64,000 nucleotides of DNA from Candidatus Sulfidibacterium hydrothermale (lineage in GTDB: Bacteria; Bacteroidota; Bacteroidia; Bacteroidales; F082), in assembly GCF_020149915.1 (NCBI RefSeq), contig NZ_CP083760.1, forward strand, positions 2,542,001-2,606,000, written 5' to 3'. Below the pieces are notes generated by a model, which was given only the letters and a program-made list of their open reading frames with translations, was not told where the DNA came from and searched no databases. Below, piece after piece: positions 42,301 through 51,388 of the stretch (position 1 is the first letter of the stretch; each line of letters opens with the position of its first letter). A program made the position numbers and the translations under genes.

Positions 42301-43650
42301 ATGGCCGCTCCTTTCGTCATCCGGCAGGCTACCGTAGTCAATGAAAACCAACAATTTTTAGCTGATATTTACGTAGAAAACGGAAAAATCAAAAAAATTG
42401 TCAGCGGCAAAGATCCGGCATTAGACAAAAACATTGAAGTCATTTCCGCCCGGGGACTCTATCTGCTTCCCGGAGTTATCGACGACCAGGTTCATTTCAG
42501 AGAACCCGGACTGGAATACAAAGCGGATATCTTTACCGAAAGCCGTGCTGCCGTAGCCGGCGGAATAACCAGCTACATGGAAATGCCCAATACCCGGCCT
42601 CCCGTGCTTACACAAAAACTTCTGGAAGAAAAATATGCACTTGCAGCTGAGAAATCACTGGCCAACTACTCTTTTTACATGGGAACCTCTAACGACAATC
42701 TGAAAGAAGTATTAAAAACCGATCCGTCCCGGGTATGCGGAATCAAAATTTTCATGGGATCATCCACCGGAAACATGCTGGTGGATGAAGAAAAAACACT
42801 GGAAGCGCTTTTTTCGGAAGTTCCCATGCTCATGGCTACCCACTGTGAAGACGAAGCCATTATCCGGAAAAATTACTCCGCTTATTATAAAAAATACGGC
42901 CCGGACGGCGCTCCCTGGCTTCACCCGAAAATTCGAAGTGCAGAAGCCTGCCTCCGATCTTCTGAAAAAGCGGCAAGACTGGCCCGAAAATATGGCAGCC
43001 GGCTCCACATCCTGCATCTTTCCACAGCAGCCGAAACGGCACTTTTTGATAATCACATCCCACTAAAAGAGAAAAAGATTACCGCAGAAGTCTGTGTTCA
43101 TCATCTGTGGTTTTCTGATAAGGATTATGCAGAGAAAGGGAACCGGATGAAATGGAACCCGGCAGTAAAAACCGAAGCCGACCGCGACGGATTACTTCAA
43201 GCCGTATTGGAGAATCGAATTGATGTTATTGCCACCGACCACGCGCCCCATACAAAAGAAGAGAAACAACGTCCGTACTTTAAAGCTCCTTCCGGAGGAC
43301 CTATGGTACAACATGCATTGCCGGCTATGCTTGAACTGGTAAAACAAAAAAAGATCAGTCTGGAAAAGGTAGTGGAAAAAATGTGCCATCATCCGGCTAT
43401 TCTTTTCAGAATAAAAAACCGGGGGTTCATTCGCCCGGGCTACGCTGCCGATCTGGTGCTTGTTGATTTAAACGCTCCCTGGGAAGTCAATTCTTCCAAT
43501 ATCCTGTACAAATGCAGATGGTCACCACTCGAAGGCACCCGGCTCCACGCTCAGGTAATCTCCACCTTTGTTAACGGAAACCGGGTATATCACCAAGGTG
43601 AAATCAACGAAAATATCCGGGGAGAACGGTTACTCTTTTCTACCGATTGA
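42301..43650 (+). CDS. pyrC: Dihydroorotase (Bacteroidota type)
   Basis: A 449-residue class I amidohydrolase of pyrimidine synthesis (carbamoyl-aspartate to dihydroorotate). The metal site retains H65 (QVHFREPG), the carboxylated Lys in CGIKIFMGSS, the His of ATHCEDE, the His of LHILHLSTA, and the Asp of IATDHAPHT. The first His of the usual HxH is Gln63 (DDQVHF), which I recall as a shared trait of Bacteroidota dihydroorotases. The ending (FIRPGYAADLVLVDLNAPW) is typical. It is coupled to the upstream glycosyltransferase gene. Confidence 0.92.
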   Translation: MAAPFVIRQATVVNENQQFLADIYVENGKIKKIVSGKDPALDKNIEVISARGLYLLPGVIDDQVHFREPGLEYKADIFTESRAAVAGGITSYMEMPNTRPPVLTQKLLEEKYALAAEKSLANYSFYMGTSNDNLKEVLKTDPSRVCGIKIFMGSSTGNMLVDEEKTLEALFSEVPMLMATHCEDEAIIRKNYSAYYKKYGPDGAPWLHPKIRSAEACLRSSEKAARLARKYGSRLHILHLSTAAETALFDNHIPLKEKKITAEVCVHHLWFSDKDYAEKGNRMKWNPAVKTEADRDGLLQAVLENRIDVIATDHAPHTKEEKQRPYFKAPSGGPMVQHALPAMLELVKQKKISLEKVVEKMCHHPAILFRIKNRGFIRPGYAADLVLVDLNAPWEVNSSNILYKCRWSPLEGTRLHAQVISTFVNGNRVYHQGEINENIRGERLLFSTD

Positions 43651-43749
43651 TTCCCAAATATTTCCGGAATTCTTTTTATCACCACTTCCTCTCCTGTTTT
43701 TTTGAGATAAAAGAAACCACGGGAATAGGCTTTGTTTGAGACGAAATTC

Positions 43750-43757
43750 TATTTTTG
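43750..43757 (+). promoter_or_regulatory. -7 element for the ABC-F gene
   Basis: TATTTTTG matches TAnnTTTG and overlaps an in-frame TTG at 43755. This argues that translation starts further down, at GTG 43773. TTTG copies at 43731 and 43735 may be part of the -33 region. Confidence 0.45.
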
Positions 43758-43772
43758 CAAAAAAATTTTCCG

Positions 43773-45698
43773 GTGATAGCTGTTAATAATCTGGTCATGG
43801 AGTTTGGCGGGAAACCGCTTTTTAAAGGAATCTCTTTCCACATCAGTAATAAAGAACGTATTGGCCTTGCCGGTAAAAACGGCGCCGGCAAAACCACACT
43901 GTTACGCATCATTACCGGTGAACAGGAGCCCACAAGCGGGAGTGTTATTGTTCCGGAAAATGAAACCATCGGCTATCTTCCCCAGGAAAAACAAATTCGA
44001 AGTAAAAAAGATGTTCTCCATGAAACACTTTCTGTTTTTGACGCCCTGCACCAGCTAAAAAAAGAACTGGAAGAAATTCATCATCAGCTTGCTGTACGTA
44101 CCGATTACCAAAGCAAAGCTTATCTTAAGCTGTACGACCGGCAGGAAGAAATTCAGCACGTTCTGGCCGTTCATGACATAGAAAAACAAGAGGGCAAAGC
44201 CATAAAGATTTTAAAAGGACTGGGGTTTGACGAAAAGGAATTAAACCGTCCGGTAAACCTTTTCAGTTTAGGCTGGCAAATGCGTATTGAGCTGGCTAAA
44301 CTGCTTTTATTGCAACCCACCCTATTACTGCTTGACGAACCCACCAACCACCTGGATATTGATGCCATTCAATGGCTTGAAAATTTTTTAAAGGCTTACC
44401 GTGGTTCGGTTTTGCTGGTTTCGCACGACCGGCGTTTTTTAGACAACCTCACCACCCGAACATTAGAAATCAACAATGGGAATCTGTACGATTACAAGGT
44501 TCCCTATTCCCAATATATCCGGCTAAGCCGCGAACGTATTGAACAGCAACAAGCCGTTTTTTCCAACCAGCAAAAACAAATCAAAGAAATCGAAAGTTTC
44601 ATTGAACGGTTTCGCTATAAAGCAACCAAAGCCCGTCAGGTTCAGTCGAGAATCAAGCAGCTGGAAAAAATGGAAAAAGTGGAGGTGGACACACTGGACA
44701 AAGCCGCCATACATTTTCGTTTTCCGCCAGCTCCCCGAAGTGGAAAAGTCGTTGTGGAAGGCATCGGGATTTCAAAATCATTTGGCCAGAAAACCGTATT
44801 GAAATCATTAGATTTTCAAATCATTAAAGGAGATAAAGTCGTTTTTACCGGACGTAACGGAGAAGGGAAAACCACGCTGGCCAAAATTATTGCCGGACAA
44901 CTTTCGTACGAAGGAGAATTAAAATTTGGTCATAACGTACAGACCGGATATTATGCTCAGGATCAATGGGAAATGCTGGATCCTGAAAAGACTGTTTTCG
45001 AAACGGTTGACGATGTTGCCACCGGAGAAGTTCGTACCCGGTTAAAATCCATTCTCGGCGCTTTTTTATTTCAGGGCGAAGACATTGACAAAAAAGTAAG
45101 TGTGCTTTCCGGTGGCGAAAAGGCCCGGCTTTCACTGGCCCGGCTACTGCTTACCCCTTCCAACCTTCTGATTCTTGACGAACCAACCAATCATCTTGAT
45201 CTTGTCACCAAAGACATCCTGAAAACTGCGCTATTACAATATGACGGAACACTTATTCTTGTTTCGCACGACCGGGATTTTCTTCAGGGGCTCAGTGAAC
45301 ATTTTTACGAACTGAAAAATCACCAAATCAAAGAGTTCAGAGGAACTTTAGATCAATATCTTTCCAAACATAACAAGGCGCTGGAAGAGGAAGAAGCAAC
45401 AACACCGAAAACAAGTCGTTCAAAAACAAAAAACGAAACCCAAAAACAAAACTGGCTTCAACGAAAAGAAAAGGAGCGTCAGTTACGCAAAACCAAAAAG
45501 ATTCTCGAAGAAACCGAAACCAAAATAGAAGAAACCGAAAAAGCGCTTGCCGCATTAAATGACAAACTTTCGCGCCCGGAAGACTTTCAGGAAGAAATAA
45601 AAAACGGCAATCTTTATAAACAACACAGCAACTTACAGGAGCAACTCGATCAATTATACCAACGTTGGGAAGAAATTCAGTCAGCGCTGGAACAATAA
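43773..45698 (+). CDS. ABC-F family ATPase
   Basis: A 641-residue soluble protein with two ABC ATPase domains, a linker between them and a C-terminal coiled coil (about 555-641). The family acts on ribosomes (translation factors or antibiotic protection), not in transport. NBD1: Walker A GKNGAGKTT, Walker B LLLDEPTNHLD. NBD2: GRNGEGKTT, signature LSGGEKARLSLARLL, Walker B LILDEPTNHLD. The NBD1 signature is SLGWQMR where SGGW is usual. The Uup-like length and coiled coil suggest an Uup/EttA-type housekeeping role. GTG 43773 (VIAVNNLVMEFGG) is chosen over TTG 43755, which lies in the -7 element. Confidence 0.9.
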   Translation: MIAVNNLVMEFGGKPLFKGISFHISNKERIGLAGKNGAGKTTLLRIITGEQEPTSGSVIVPENETIGYLPQEKQIRSKKDVLHETLSVFDALHQLKKELEEIHHQLAVRTDYQSKAYLKLYDRQEEIQHVLAVHDIEKQEGKAIKILKGLGFDEKELNRPVNLFSLGWQMRIELAKLLLLQPTLLLLDEPTNHLDIDAIQWLENFLKAYRGSVLLVSHDRRFLDNLTTRTLEINNGNLYDYKVPYSQYIRLSRERIEQQQAVFSNQQKQIKEIESFIERFRYKATKARQVQSRIKQLEKMEKVEVDTLDKAAIHFRFPPAPRSGKVVVEGIGISKSFGQKTVLKSLDFQIIKGDKVVFTGRNGEGKTTLAKIIAGQLSYEGELKFGHNVQTGYYAQDQWEMLDPEKTVFETVDDVATGEVRTRLKSILGAFLFQGEDIDKKVSVLSGGEKARLSLARLLLTPSNLLILDEPTNHLDLVTKDILKTALLQYDGTLILVSHDRDFLQGLSEHFYELKNHQIKEFRGTLDQYLSKHNKALEEEEATTPKTSRSKTKNETQKQNWLQRKEKERQLRKTKKILEETETKIEETEKALAALNDKLSRPEDFQEEIKNGNLYKQHSNLQEQLDQLYQRWEEIQSALEQ

Positions 45699-45713
45699 AA
45701 ACTTTCCTGTAGT

Positions 45714-46688
45714 TTATTTCTCTCTGTTTATCATGGCTTTTACCACACCACGGAGTGGTTCTTTACGGGCTTCAGGAATTTCCACTTCATCCAGCTTTTC
45801 CAACCCTTTGTCTAGGTATCCGGCAATAGCTTTACGGGTAAGTTTTTCAATATCCAGCCGGTCAAATATCTCTCTGAAAGCCTTGATTTTTTCCTCAGCA
45901 GGAAGTTGTTTTTCATGAAAATAATCCAGCAAAATATCTTTGGTTTTCACATCAGCAGCAGAAAGTGCTTTAATAAAAAGATATGTTTTTTTATTTTCGA
46001 TAATATCCTGTCCGGTTCGTTTACCAAAGATTTCTTCATTTCCATACAAATCCAGCAAATCATCCTGCAGTTGAAATCCCATTCCCACATTAACGCCAAA
46101 CTCGTAAATCAGTTGTTTGTTTTTTTCGGATGATCCGGCAATAAGTGCACCGAGTTTCAAACTGGCACCAAACAATACGGCTGTCTTCAAACGGATCATA
46201 CTTAAATAATCGTCCAGCGTAACCTGTCTTTGTTTTTCAAAATTCAGGTCCATCTGCTGTCCTTCACACGCCTGCAAAGCTGTCGTATTAAATATCTTCA
46301 GTATTTCCGGAAGCAACGTTTTATCGGCCTGCAAAATGTAAGTATACGCCAATACAAACAAAGCATCGCCCGACAAAACCGCCAGTTTAGCATCCCATTT
46401 TTTATAAACGGTTTCCTTTCCGTGCCGGATAGGCGACTGATCCATCAGGTCATCATGAATCAACGTAAAATTGTGGAGCAATTCAACGGCCAGTGCCTGC
46501 GGCAAAGCTTTTTTAATATCTCCACCAAACATATCGCTGGCCATCAAAGTAAACACAGGCCGCAACCGTTTACCACACTGCGAAAGGCTGTACACAATAG
46601 GCTCATATAACTCTTTCGGGTTTTTACTGAAACTCTGGTTGTTCAGATGAGCAGAAAACAGATCATATAATTCGTCGTATGTGTACAC
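45714..46688 (-). CDS. Polyprenyl (geranylgeranyl/octaprenyl-type) diphosphate synthase
   Basis: A 324-residue trans-prenyltransferase. The first Asp-rich motif is IHDDLMDQSPIRHG, the second is GFQLQDDLLDLYG, and the early Gly-Lys-Arg substrate motif is CGKRLRPVF. It extends isopentenyl diphosphate units for quinones or other isoprenoids; chain length cannot be read confidently. It is the last gene of a possible MMPL-rmlA-prenyl synthase unit, 11 bases after rmlA, and is convergent with the ABC-F gene. Confidence 0.9.
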   Translation of the reverse strand: MYTYDELYDLFSAHLNNQSFSKNPKELYEPIVYSLSQCGKRLRPVFTLMASDMFGGDIKKALPQALAVELLHNFTLIHDDLMDQSPIRHGKETVYKKWDAKLAVLSGDALFVLAYTYILQADKTLLPEILKIFNTTALQACEGQQMDLNFEKQRQVTLDDYLSMIRLKTAVLFGASLKLGALIAGSSEKNKQLIYEFGVNVGMGFQLQDDLLDLYGNEEIFGKRTGQDIIENKKTYLFIKALSAADVKTKDILLDYFHEKQLPAEEKIKAFREIFDRLDIEKLTRKAIAGYLDKGLEKLDEVEIPEARKEPLRGVVKAMINREK

Positions 46689-46699
46689 CTTTAAAAATT

Positions 46700-47560
46700 T
46701 TAATCCAGCAAGTTTAACAAATACTCTCCATAACCACTTTTACGCAAAGGTTCGGCAATCTTGCGCAGTTGTGTGGCATCAATAAAACCTTTATGATAGG
46801 CTATTTCTTCAATACAACCGATTTTCAGGTTTTGCCTTTCCTGAATCACTTCAACAAATTGTGACGCCTGATTCAGGCTCGAAAAAGTTCCGGTATCCAA
46901 CCAGGCTGTACCCCGGCTCAATACCCCCACTTTCAATTTTCCCTGTTGCAGATAATGTTTGTTGACATCGGTAATTTCATACTCGCCCCGGGCACTGGGT
47001 TTCAGCTTTTTAGCCACTTCCACCACACTATTGTCATAAAAATACAATCCCGGCACCGCATAATTTGATTTGGGATGTTTCGGTTTTTCTTCAATGGAAA
47101 GGGCATTCATGTTTTCGTCAAATTCCACCACGCCATAACGTTCCGGATCGCTTACGTGGTAGGCAAAAACAATACCTCCATCCGGATCGGTACTATCCAT
47201 GAGCAGCTGCTGTAATCCCCGGCCATAAAAAATATTATCCCCCAGTACCAAGGCCACTTTATCGTTACCAATAAATGACTCCCCAATCACAAAAGCCTGA
47301 GCCAGCCCATTGGGTTCATGCTGTACAGCATATTCAAAACGGCAACCAATTTGCGAACCGTCGCCTAACAACAGTTTAAAGTTGGGAGTGTCATGCGGTG
47401 TGGAGATAATGAGAATCTCCCGGATTCCGGCCATCAGCAGAATAGAAAGCGGATAATAGATCATGGGTTTATCATACACCGGCATCAGCTGTTTACTTAC
47501 CGCCAGCGTAAGTGGATGCAACCGTGTGCCGGAACCTCCGGCTAAAATAATTCCTTTCAT
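46700..47560 (-). CDS. rfbA: Glucose-1-phosphate thymidylyltransferase
   Basis: A 286-residue nucleotidyltransferase making dTDP-glucose, the first step to dTDP-rhamnose and related sugars. [18 protein letters not shown] is the nucleotide loop, with [18 protein letters not shown] and [10 protein letters not shown] following. The start is ATG 47560; the extra residues to 47593 are not part of the family. rfbB, rfbC and rfbD are not adjacent. Confidence 0.95.
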   Translation of the reverse strand: MKGIILAGGSGTRLHPLTLAVSKQLMPVYDKPMIYYPLSILLMAGIREILIISTPHDTPNFKLLLGDGSQIGCRFEYAVQHEPNGLAQAFVIGESFIGNDKVALVLGDNIFYGRGLQQLLMDSTDPDGGIVFAYHVSDPERYGVVEFDENMNALSIEEKPKHPKSNYAVPGLYFYDNSVVEVAKKLKPSARGEYEITDVNKHYLQQGKLKVGVLSRGTAWLDTGTFSSLNQASQFVEVIQERQNLKIGCIEEIAYHKGFIDATQLRKIAEPLRKSGYGEYLLNLLD

Positions 47561-47657
47561 GGGTTTATCATTTTGTTTGTATGTTGTATTCAAGAAGATT
47601 TTTTACCCACATTATTCGACCTTGCATTTTTTATCCTTTTCCTTTTGACAGCCTTAC

Positions 47658-50093
47658 TTAGTCTTTCTCTCCTTTTTTCTTGTTTTCCAGCTCTTCGGAA
47701 ACCACTTTGTCCAGTTCGCCGTGCTTTTCTTCCACAAAAACCTCTCGTCCGGCTTTTTTGAATGATTTGGTCAGCAACCACTTATCTAACGACAGTAACA
47801 ACGATGGCAAAACAATCAAGTTAGTGAGCAATGCCACCAACAGGGTAAACGAGACCAGATATCCCAGCGCTTCGGTACCGCCAAACGATGAAAAAGTAAA
47901 GATATAAAAGCCAAAGAAAAGAACGGTTGCCGAAAAGATCATACTATACCCCGCTTCCTGCAAAGCATCCATAACAGATTTTTTCACATTCCAATGATTG
48001 GTCATCAGGTGAAGTCGGTATCGCGACAAGTAATGGATCGTATTATCCACACTAATACCCAAAGCAATACTAAAGATGATAATAGTGGAAGGTTTTATGG
48101 AAATCCCGAAATAGCCCATCATTCCGGCCGTTAAAATCAATGGAATAGTATTGGGTATCAGCGAAATCACTACCATTTTAAACGAAGAAAAGATAAATGA
48201 CATCAGAATGGTAATGACGGCAATGGCCAAAAGCAAACTATACGCCAGATTTTTCACCAGATAGTTGGTACTTTTCAAGAAGACCACACTGGTTCCCGTA
48301 AGATGCACATCATATTTCGAAGGCGGAAAGATCTTATTGATCTTCGGCCGGATAGTCCGGATGATACTATCTATCTCATTGGTTCCGATATTTGCCATCT
48401 GAACCGATATCCGCGTGATCCGCAAAGTGGAATCCACAAAAGAGCTCAACAAATTTCGTTTTTTCGAATGAGTACTCTTCTTAAAATTAGGCAGATAACT
48501 GAGTATAAAGTTTTTCTCCTGGTTGTTGGGCAACGAATACATTTTTGGATTTCCCCGGTAAAAAGCCTGTTTAGCGGCTTTTACCACTTCCACAATGGAA
48601 ATCGGTTTGGCAAATTGCGGATATAAAGCCAAGGTATCCTGCAGTTCTTCAATCTTTCTCAGGTTCGACAATTTCAGCAATCCGCCTTTTCTCCGGGTAT
48701 CTACCGTAATTTCCAAAGGCATCACGCCTTTGAAGTTTTCCTCCATAAAACGAAGGTCTTTCTGGAGTTTATTCTTTTTTGAAATATCATCCACAATGGT
48801 ACCGGTAGTTCTCAATTTAGTAATCCCATATCCTCCCACCAAAACCAACAAAATGGTCACAGTGTAAATAACAGGGCGATAATTTGTTATCAATTTTCCC
48901 ACCAGGTGGATGATCTTGGTCGTGAATCCTTTGTCGTTGTCCAGATGCTTTAAATGACGGGGTTTGGGAACGGGGAAATAGCTAAACAAGATAGGCAGCA
49001 ACAACATGGATAACACATAAATAGCCAGAATATTCAGTGTAGCCACAATTCCGAACTGCACCAAAAAAGTATTGGAAGTAACAATAAAAGCACCAAAACC
49101 GGCTGCAGTAGTCGCGTTCGTCAACAAGTTAGCTTTTCCAATACGGACAATCATCCGCGACAAAGCGCGTGTTTTATTCCCATGCAGACGGATCTCATCC
49201 AAGTATTTATTAAGCAAGAAAATAGAATTCTCCACCCCGATCACAATGAGCAGCGGCGGTAATACTCCGGTAAGAATGGTGAATTTGTATCCCAACAGGG
49301 TAACTGTCCCCAAAGTCCAGATAACGGCTACCAAAACCACTACCATGGCAAAGAAAACCGCCCGCAATGACCGGAAAAGAATAAACAGTAAAACAAAAGT
49401 GATAAAAGCCGACAGGAAAACAAACAGGAAGGATTCGTGTAAAATCAATTCACTCTGAATGGTACGGATATACGGCAGTCCGGACTTTTTAATATCAAGA
49501 TGATATTTTTTGCCGTAAGCTTCCGCCGTTTCCGTAATTTTTTTCATGAGCGGAATACGGGCTTTGGAATCCAGAATCTTCTTGTCCACCGTGATCATGA
49601 TCAGATGAACATGGGTTTTACGGTTAAACAGCCGGTCCTGATACAACGGTAAATTATAAAGCACATGCTTTATTGAATCAACCTGTTTTTGCGTGGTCGG
49701 ACGCTTGGGAACCAAATTAACAAACTGAAATTTATGTAAGCTGTCGTTCCGCACCAAAGTAAACACCCTTGCCGATGACACCACCTGTTTTACCCCTTTG
49801 ATTTTCATCAGCTTGTGGGTCAGGTCATACCAGTCGTCAAAATGCTGAAGCGTAAAGAGCTTGGGGTCTTGTACCGCAATAAAGCTAATACTTCCATCGC
49901 CACTTTGGCCAAATTCTTTCTTAAACTTATTGTATTCTATGCTGGTAGGATCAGACGAAGGGAGCATCTTTGCCAAATGATATGACAATTGCACTTTAGA
50001 CCCTTCGTATCCCATAAAAATGGTCAACAGTCCGATAACGATTAATATTGCCAGCCGGTTTCTTAAGATAAACCGAACAAGAAATTGCCACAT
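47658..50093 (-). CDS. MMPL/RND-superfamily exporter
   Basis: An 811-residue inner-membrane protein of the MMPL/hopanoid-type RND branch. It has two repeats, each with one N-terminal helix, a large periplasmic loop and a five-helix bundle (about 195-380 and 610-770). The family pattern GVENSIFLLNKYLDEIR and, in the second half, ALGISVDNTIHYLSRYR marks the sterol-sensing/RND core. It is a stand-alone lipid or metabolite exporter rather than a tripartite drug pump, as no MFP/OMF genes are nearby. The start is ATG 50093 (MWQFLVRFILRNRL). A promoter with both elements lies upstream, and rfbA follows after 97 bases. Confidence 0.87.
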   Translation of the reverse strand: MWQFLVRFILRNRLAILIVIGLLTIFMGYEGSKVQLSYHLAKMLPSSDPTSIEYNKFKKEFGQSGDGSISFIAVQDPKLFTLQHFDDWYDLTHKLMKIKGVKQVVSSARVFTLVRNDSLHKFQFVNLVPKRPTTQKQVDSIKHVLYNLPLYQDRLFNRKTHVHLIMITVDKKILDSKARIPLMKKITETAEAYGKKYHLDIKKSGLPYIRTIQSELILHESFLFVFLSAFITFVLLFILFRSLRAVFFAMVVVLVAVIWTLGTVTLLGYKFTILTGVLPPLLIVIGVENSIFLLNKYLDEIRLHGNKTRALSRMIVRIGKANLLTNATTAAGFGAFIVTSNTFLVQFGIVATLNILAIYVLSMLLLPILFSYFPVPKPRHLKHLDNDKGFTTKIIHLVGKLITNYRPVIYTVTILLVLVGGYGITKLRTTGTIVDDISKKNKLQKDLRFMEENFKGVMPLEITVDTRRKGGLLKLSNLRKIEELQDTLALYPQFAKPISIVEVVKAAKQAFYRGNPKMYSLPNNQEKNFILSYLPNFKKSTHSKKRNLLSSFVDSTLRITRISVQMANIGTNEIDSIIRTIRPKINKIFPPSKYDVHLTGTSVVFLKSTNYLVKNLAYSLLLAIAVITILMSFIFSSFKMVVISLIPNTIPLILTAGMMGYFGISIKPSTIIIFSIALGISVDNTIHYLSRYRLHLMTNHWNVKKSVMDALQEAGYSMIFSATVLFFGFYIFTFSSFGGTEALGYLVSFTLLVALLTNLIVLPSLLLSLDKWLLTKSFKKAGREVFVEEKHGELDKVVSEELENKKKGEKD

Positions 50094-50402
50094 ACTCAAG
50101 TCATTAGTCAATAAACCCAGCAGGTTTCAGCTCCCTTTCCCTGAAACAAACAAAAACGAACGCCCTGCTTTTTTTGAGCGCACAAAGTTAACAGATGTTT
50201 TTCTGTTTACAAAATATTTATCAAGCCGATCCTTTATACTTACAGTCAACCCTTTACATGTTACAAACCATTTCAAAACCCCGACCGGACAAAACAAACA
50301 TTTCATTTTACATCTCCGACAAACTTCAAGGTATTCTGTTTTGTCGGATATTTGCCGGCAGAAAGTCAACAGAAAAAACTTTCAAACACAAAAAATGAAA
50401 CA
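50094..50402. other. 309-base divergent intergenic region
   Basis: This lies between the MMPL exporter (minus) and the 2-hydroxyacid dehydrogenase (plus). It contains the exporter promoter at 50183-50213. I see no clear TAnnTTTG for the plus-strand gene, no convincing terminator and no credible gene; the frames that are open here have no start context or recognisable product. Confidence 0.5.
50183..50213 (-). promoter_or_regulatory. Bacteroidota-type promoter of the MMPL exporter
   Basis: On the minus strand TTTG (50213-50210), a 19-base spacer, then TAACTTTG (50190-50183). This is an exact fit to the TTTG-N19-TAnnTTTG consensus and predicts a leader of about 80 bases before ATG 50093. Confidence 0.7.
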
Positions 50403-51371
50403 ATGAAAAAGGTTTTATTTATTGACAGCACACATCCTTCTTTACCGAAAGGATTAGAAGATTTAGGATATCAGTGCGACTTTTTTCCGAAATACCAACG
50501 CGATGATTTTTTAAAGATCATTGACCAGTATGAGGGCGTTATTGTCCGAAGCAAAATAAAGCTGGACCGTGAAATATTGGAAAAAGCCCGGCAGCTACGT
50601 TTTATCGGCCGTGTGGGTGCCGGAATGGAAAATATTGATACAGCTTTTGCCGAAGAGAAAGGAATCCGCTGCCTGAATGCTCCGGAAGGAAACCGGAGCG
50701 CAGTAGGCGAACATGCCATCGGGATGCTGCTCATGCTTTTTAATCATTTAAAAAAGGGAGATGCTGAAGTCCGGAAAGGACTGTGGCTGCGCGAAGAAAA
50801 CCGGGGCACAGAAATCGAAGGCAAAACGGTGGGGATCATTGGATACGGGAACATGGGAAGCGCTTTCGCAGAAAAGATTTCCGGATTCGGTGCCCGCGTT
50901 TTGGCTTATGACAAATACAAAACAGGATTTTCCAATGCCTTTGTCACGGAAGTCTCTTTGGAAACCCTTTTTTCCGAAACAGACATTTTAAGCCTGCATG
51001 TTCCGCTAACCGACGAAACCTTTTTCATGGTAAACGACGATTTTCTGCACCGTTTTAAAAAGCCCATCTGGCTTATTAATACTTCCCGCGGAAAAGTACT
51101 GAAAACAGCCGACCTGATCACAGCCCTTCGCAACAGAAAAGTAAAAGGCGCCTGTCTCGATGTTTTGGAATTTGAAGGATTCTCTTTCGAGAACCTGGAC
51201 AATAACAAATTACCCAAGGCTTTTTCCGAACTCATTACATTGGACAATGTGATCCTGTCGCCTCACGTAGCCGGCTGGACACACGAATCGAACCGCAAAC
51301 TGGCAGCTACCATTGTCCGGAAAGTAAAAGCCTTGCAGGAAGAAGGCTTTTTACAGAAAAACCCATCATAA
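50403..51371 (+). CDS. D-2-hydroxyacid dehydrogenase, phosphoglycerate dehydrogenase-like
   Basis: A 322-residue NAD-dependent dehydrogenase starting at ATG 50403 (MKKVLFIDSTHPSLP). The NAD loop is VGIIGYGNMGSAFAEK. The catalytic Arg is in INTSRGKVL, and the His is in SPHVAGWTHES, where family members commonly read SPHxAGxT. There is no C-terminal ACT domain, so it is the short type of SerA or a related 2-hydroxyacid dehydrogenase. No serB or serC gene is nearby. It converges with the M14 peptidase. Confidence 0.86.
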   Translation: MKKVLFIDSTHPSLPKGLEDLGYQCDFFPKYQRDDFLKIIDQYEGVIVRSKIKLDREILEKARQLRFIGRVGAGMENIDTAFAEEKGIRCLNAPEGNRSAVGEHAIGMLLMLFNHLKKGDAEVRKGLWLREENRGTEIEGKTVGIIGYGNMGSAFAEKISGFGARVLAYDKYKTGFSNAFVTEVSLETLFSETDILSLHVPLTDETFFMVNDDFLHRFKKPIWLINTSRGKVLKTADLITALRNRKVKGACLDVLEFEGFSFENLDNNKLPKAFSELITLDNVILSPHVAGWTHESNRKLAATIVRKVKALQEEGFLQKNPS

Positions 51372-51388
51372 GTTTTCCCTGAAAAAGT

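Noticed and set aside
47590-47781. Small basic minus-strand frame between the MMPL gene and rfbA
   Set aside because: It overlaps the C-terminus of the MMPL exporter in another frame, and its Arg/Lys/Gly-rich sequence is not protein-like.
50195-50398. Plus-strand frame of 67 codons in the MMPL/dehydrogenase gap
   Set aside because: No ribosome site, it runs up to the dehydrogenase start without a plausible coupling, and it overlaps the MMPL promoter.
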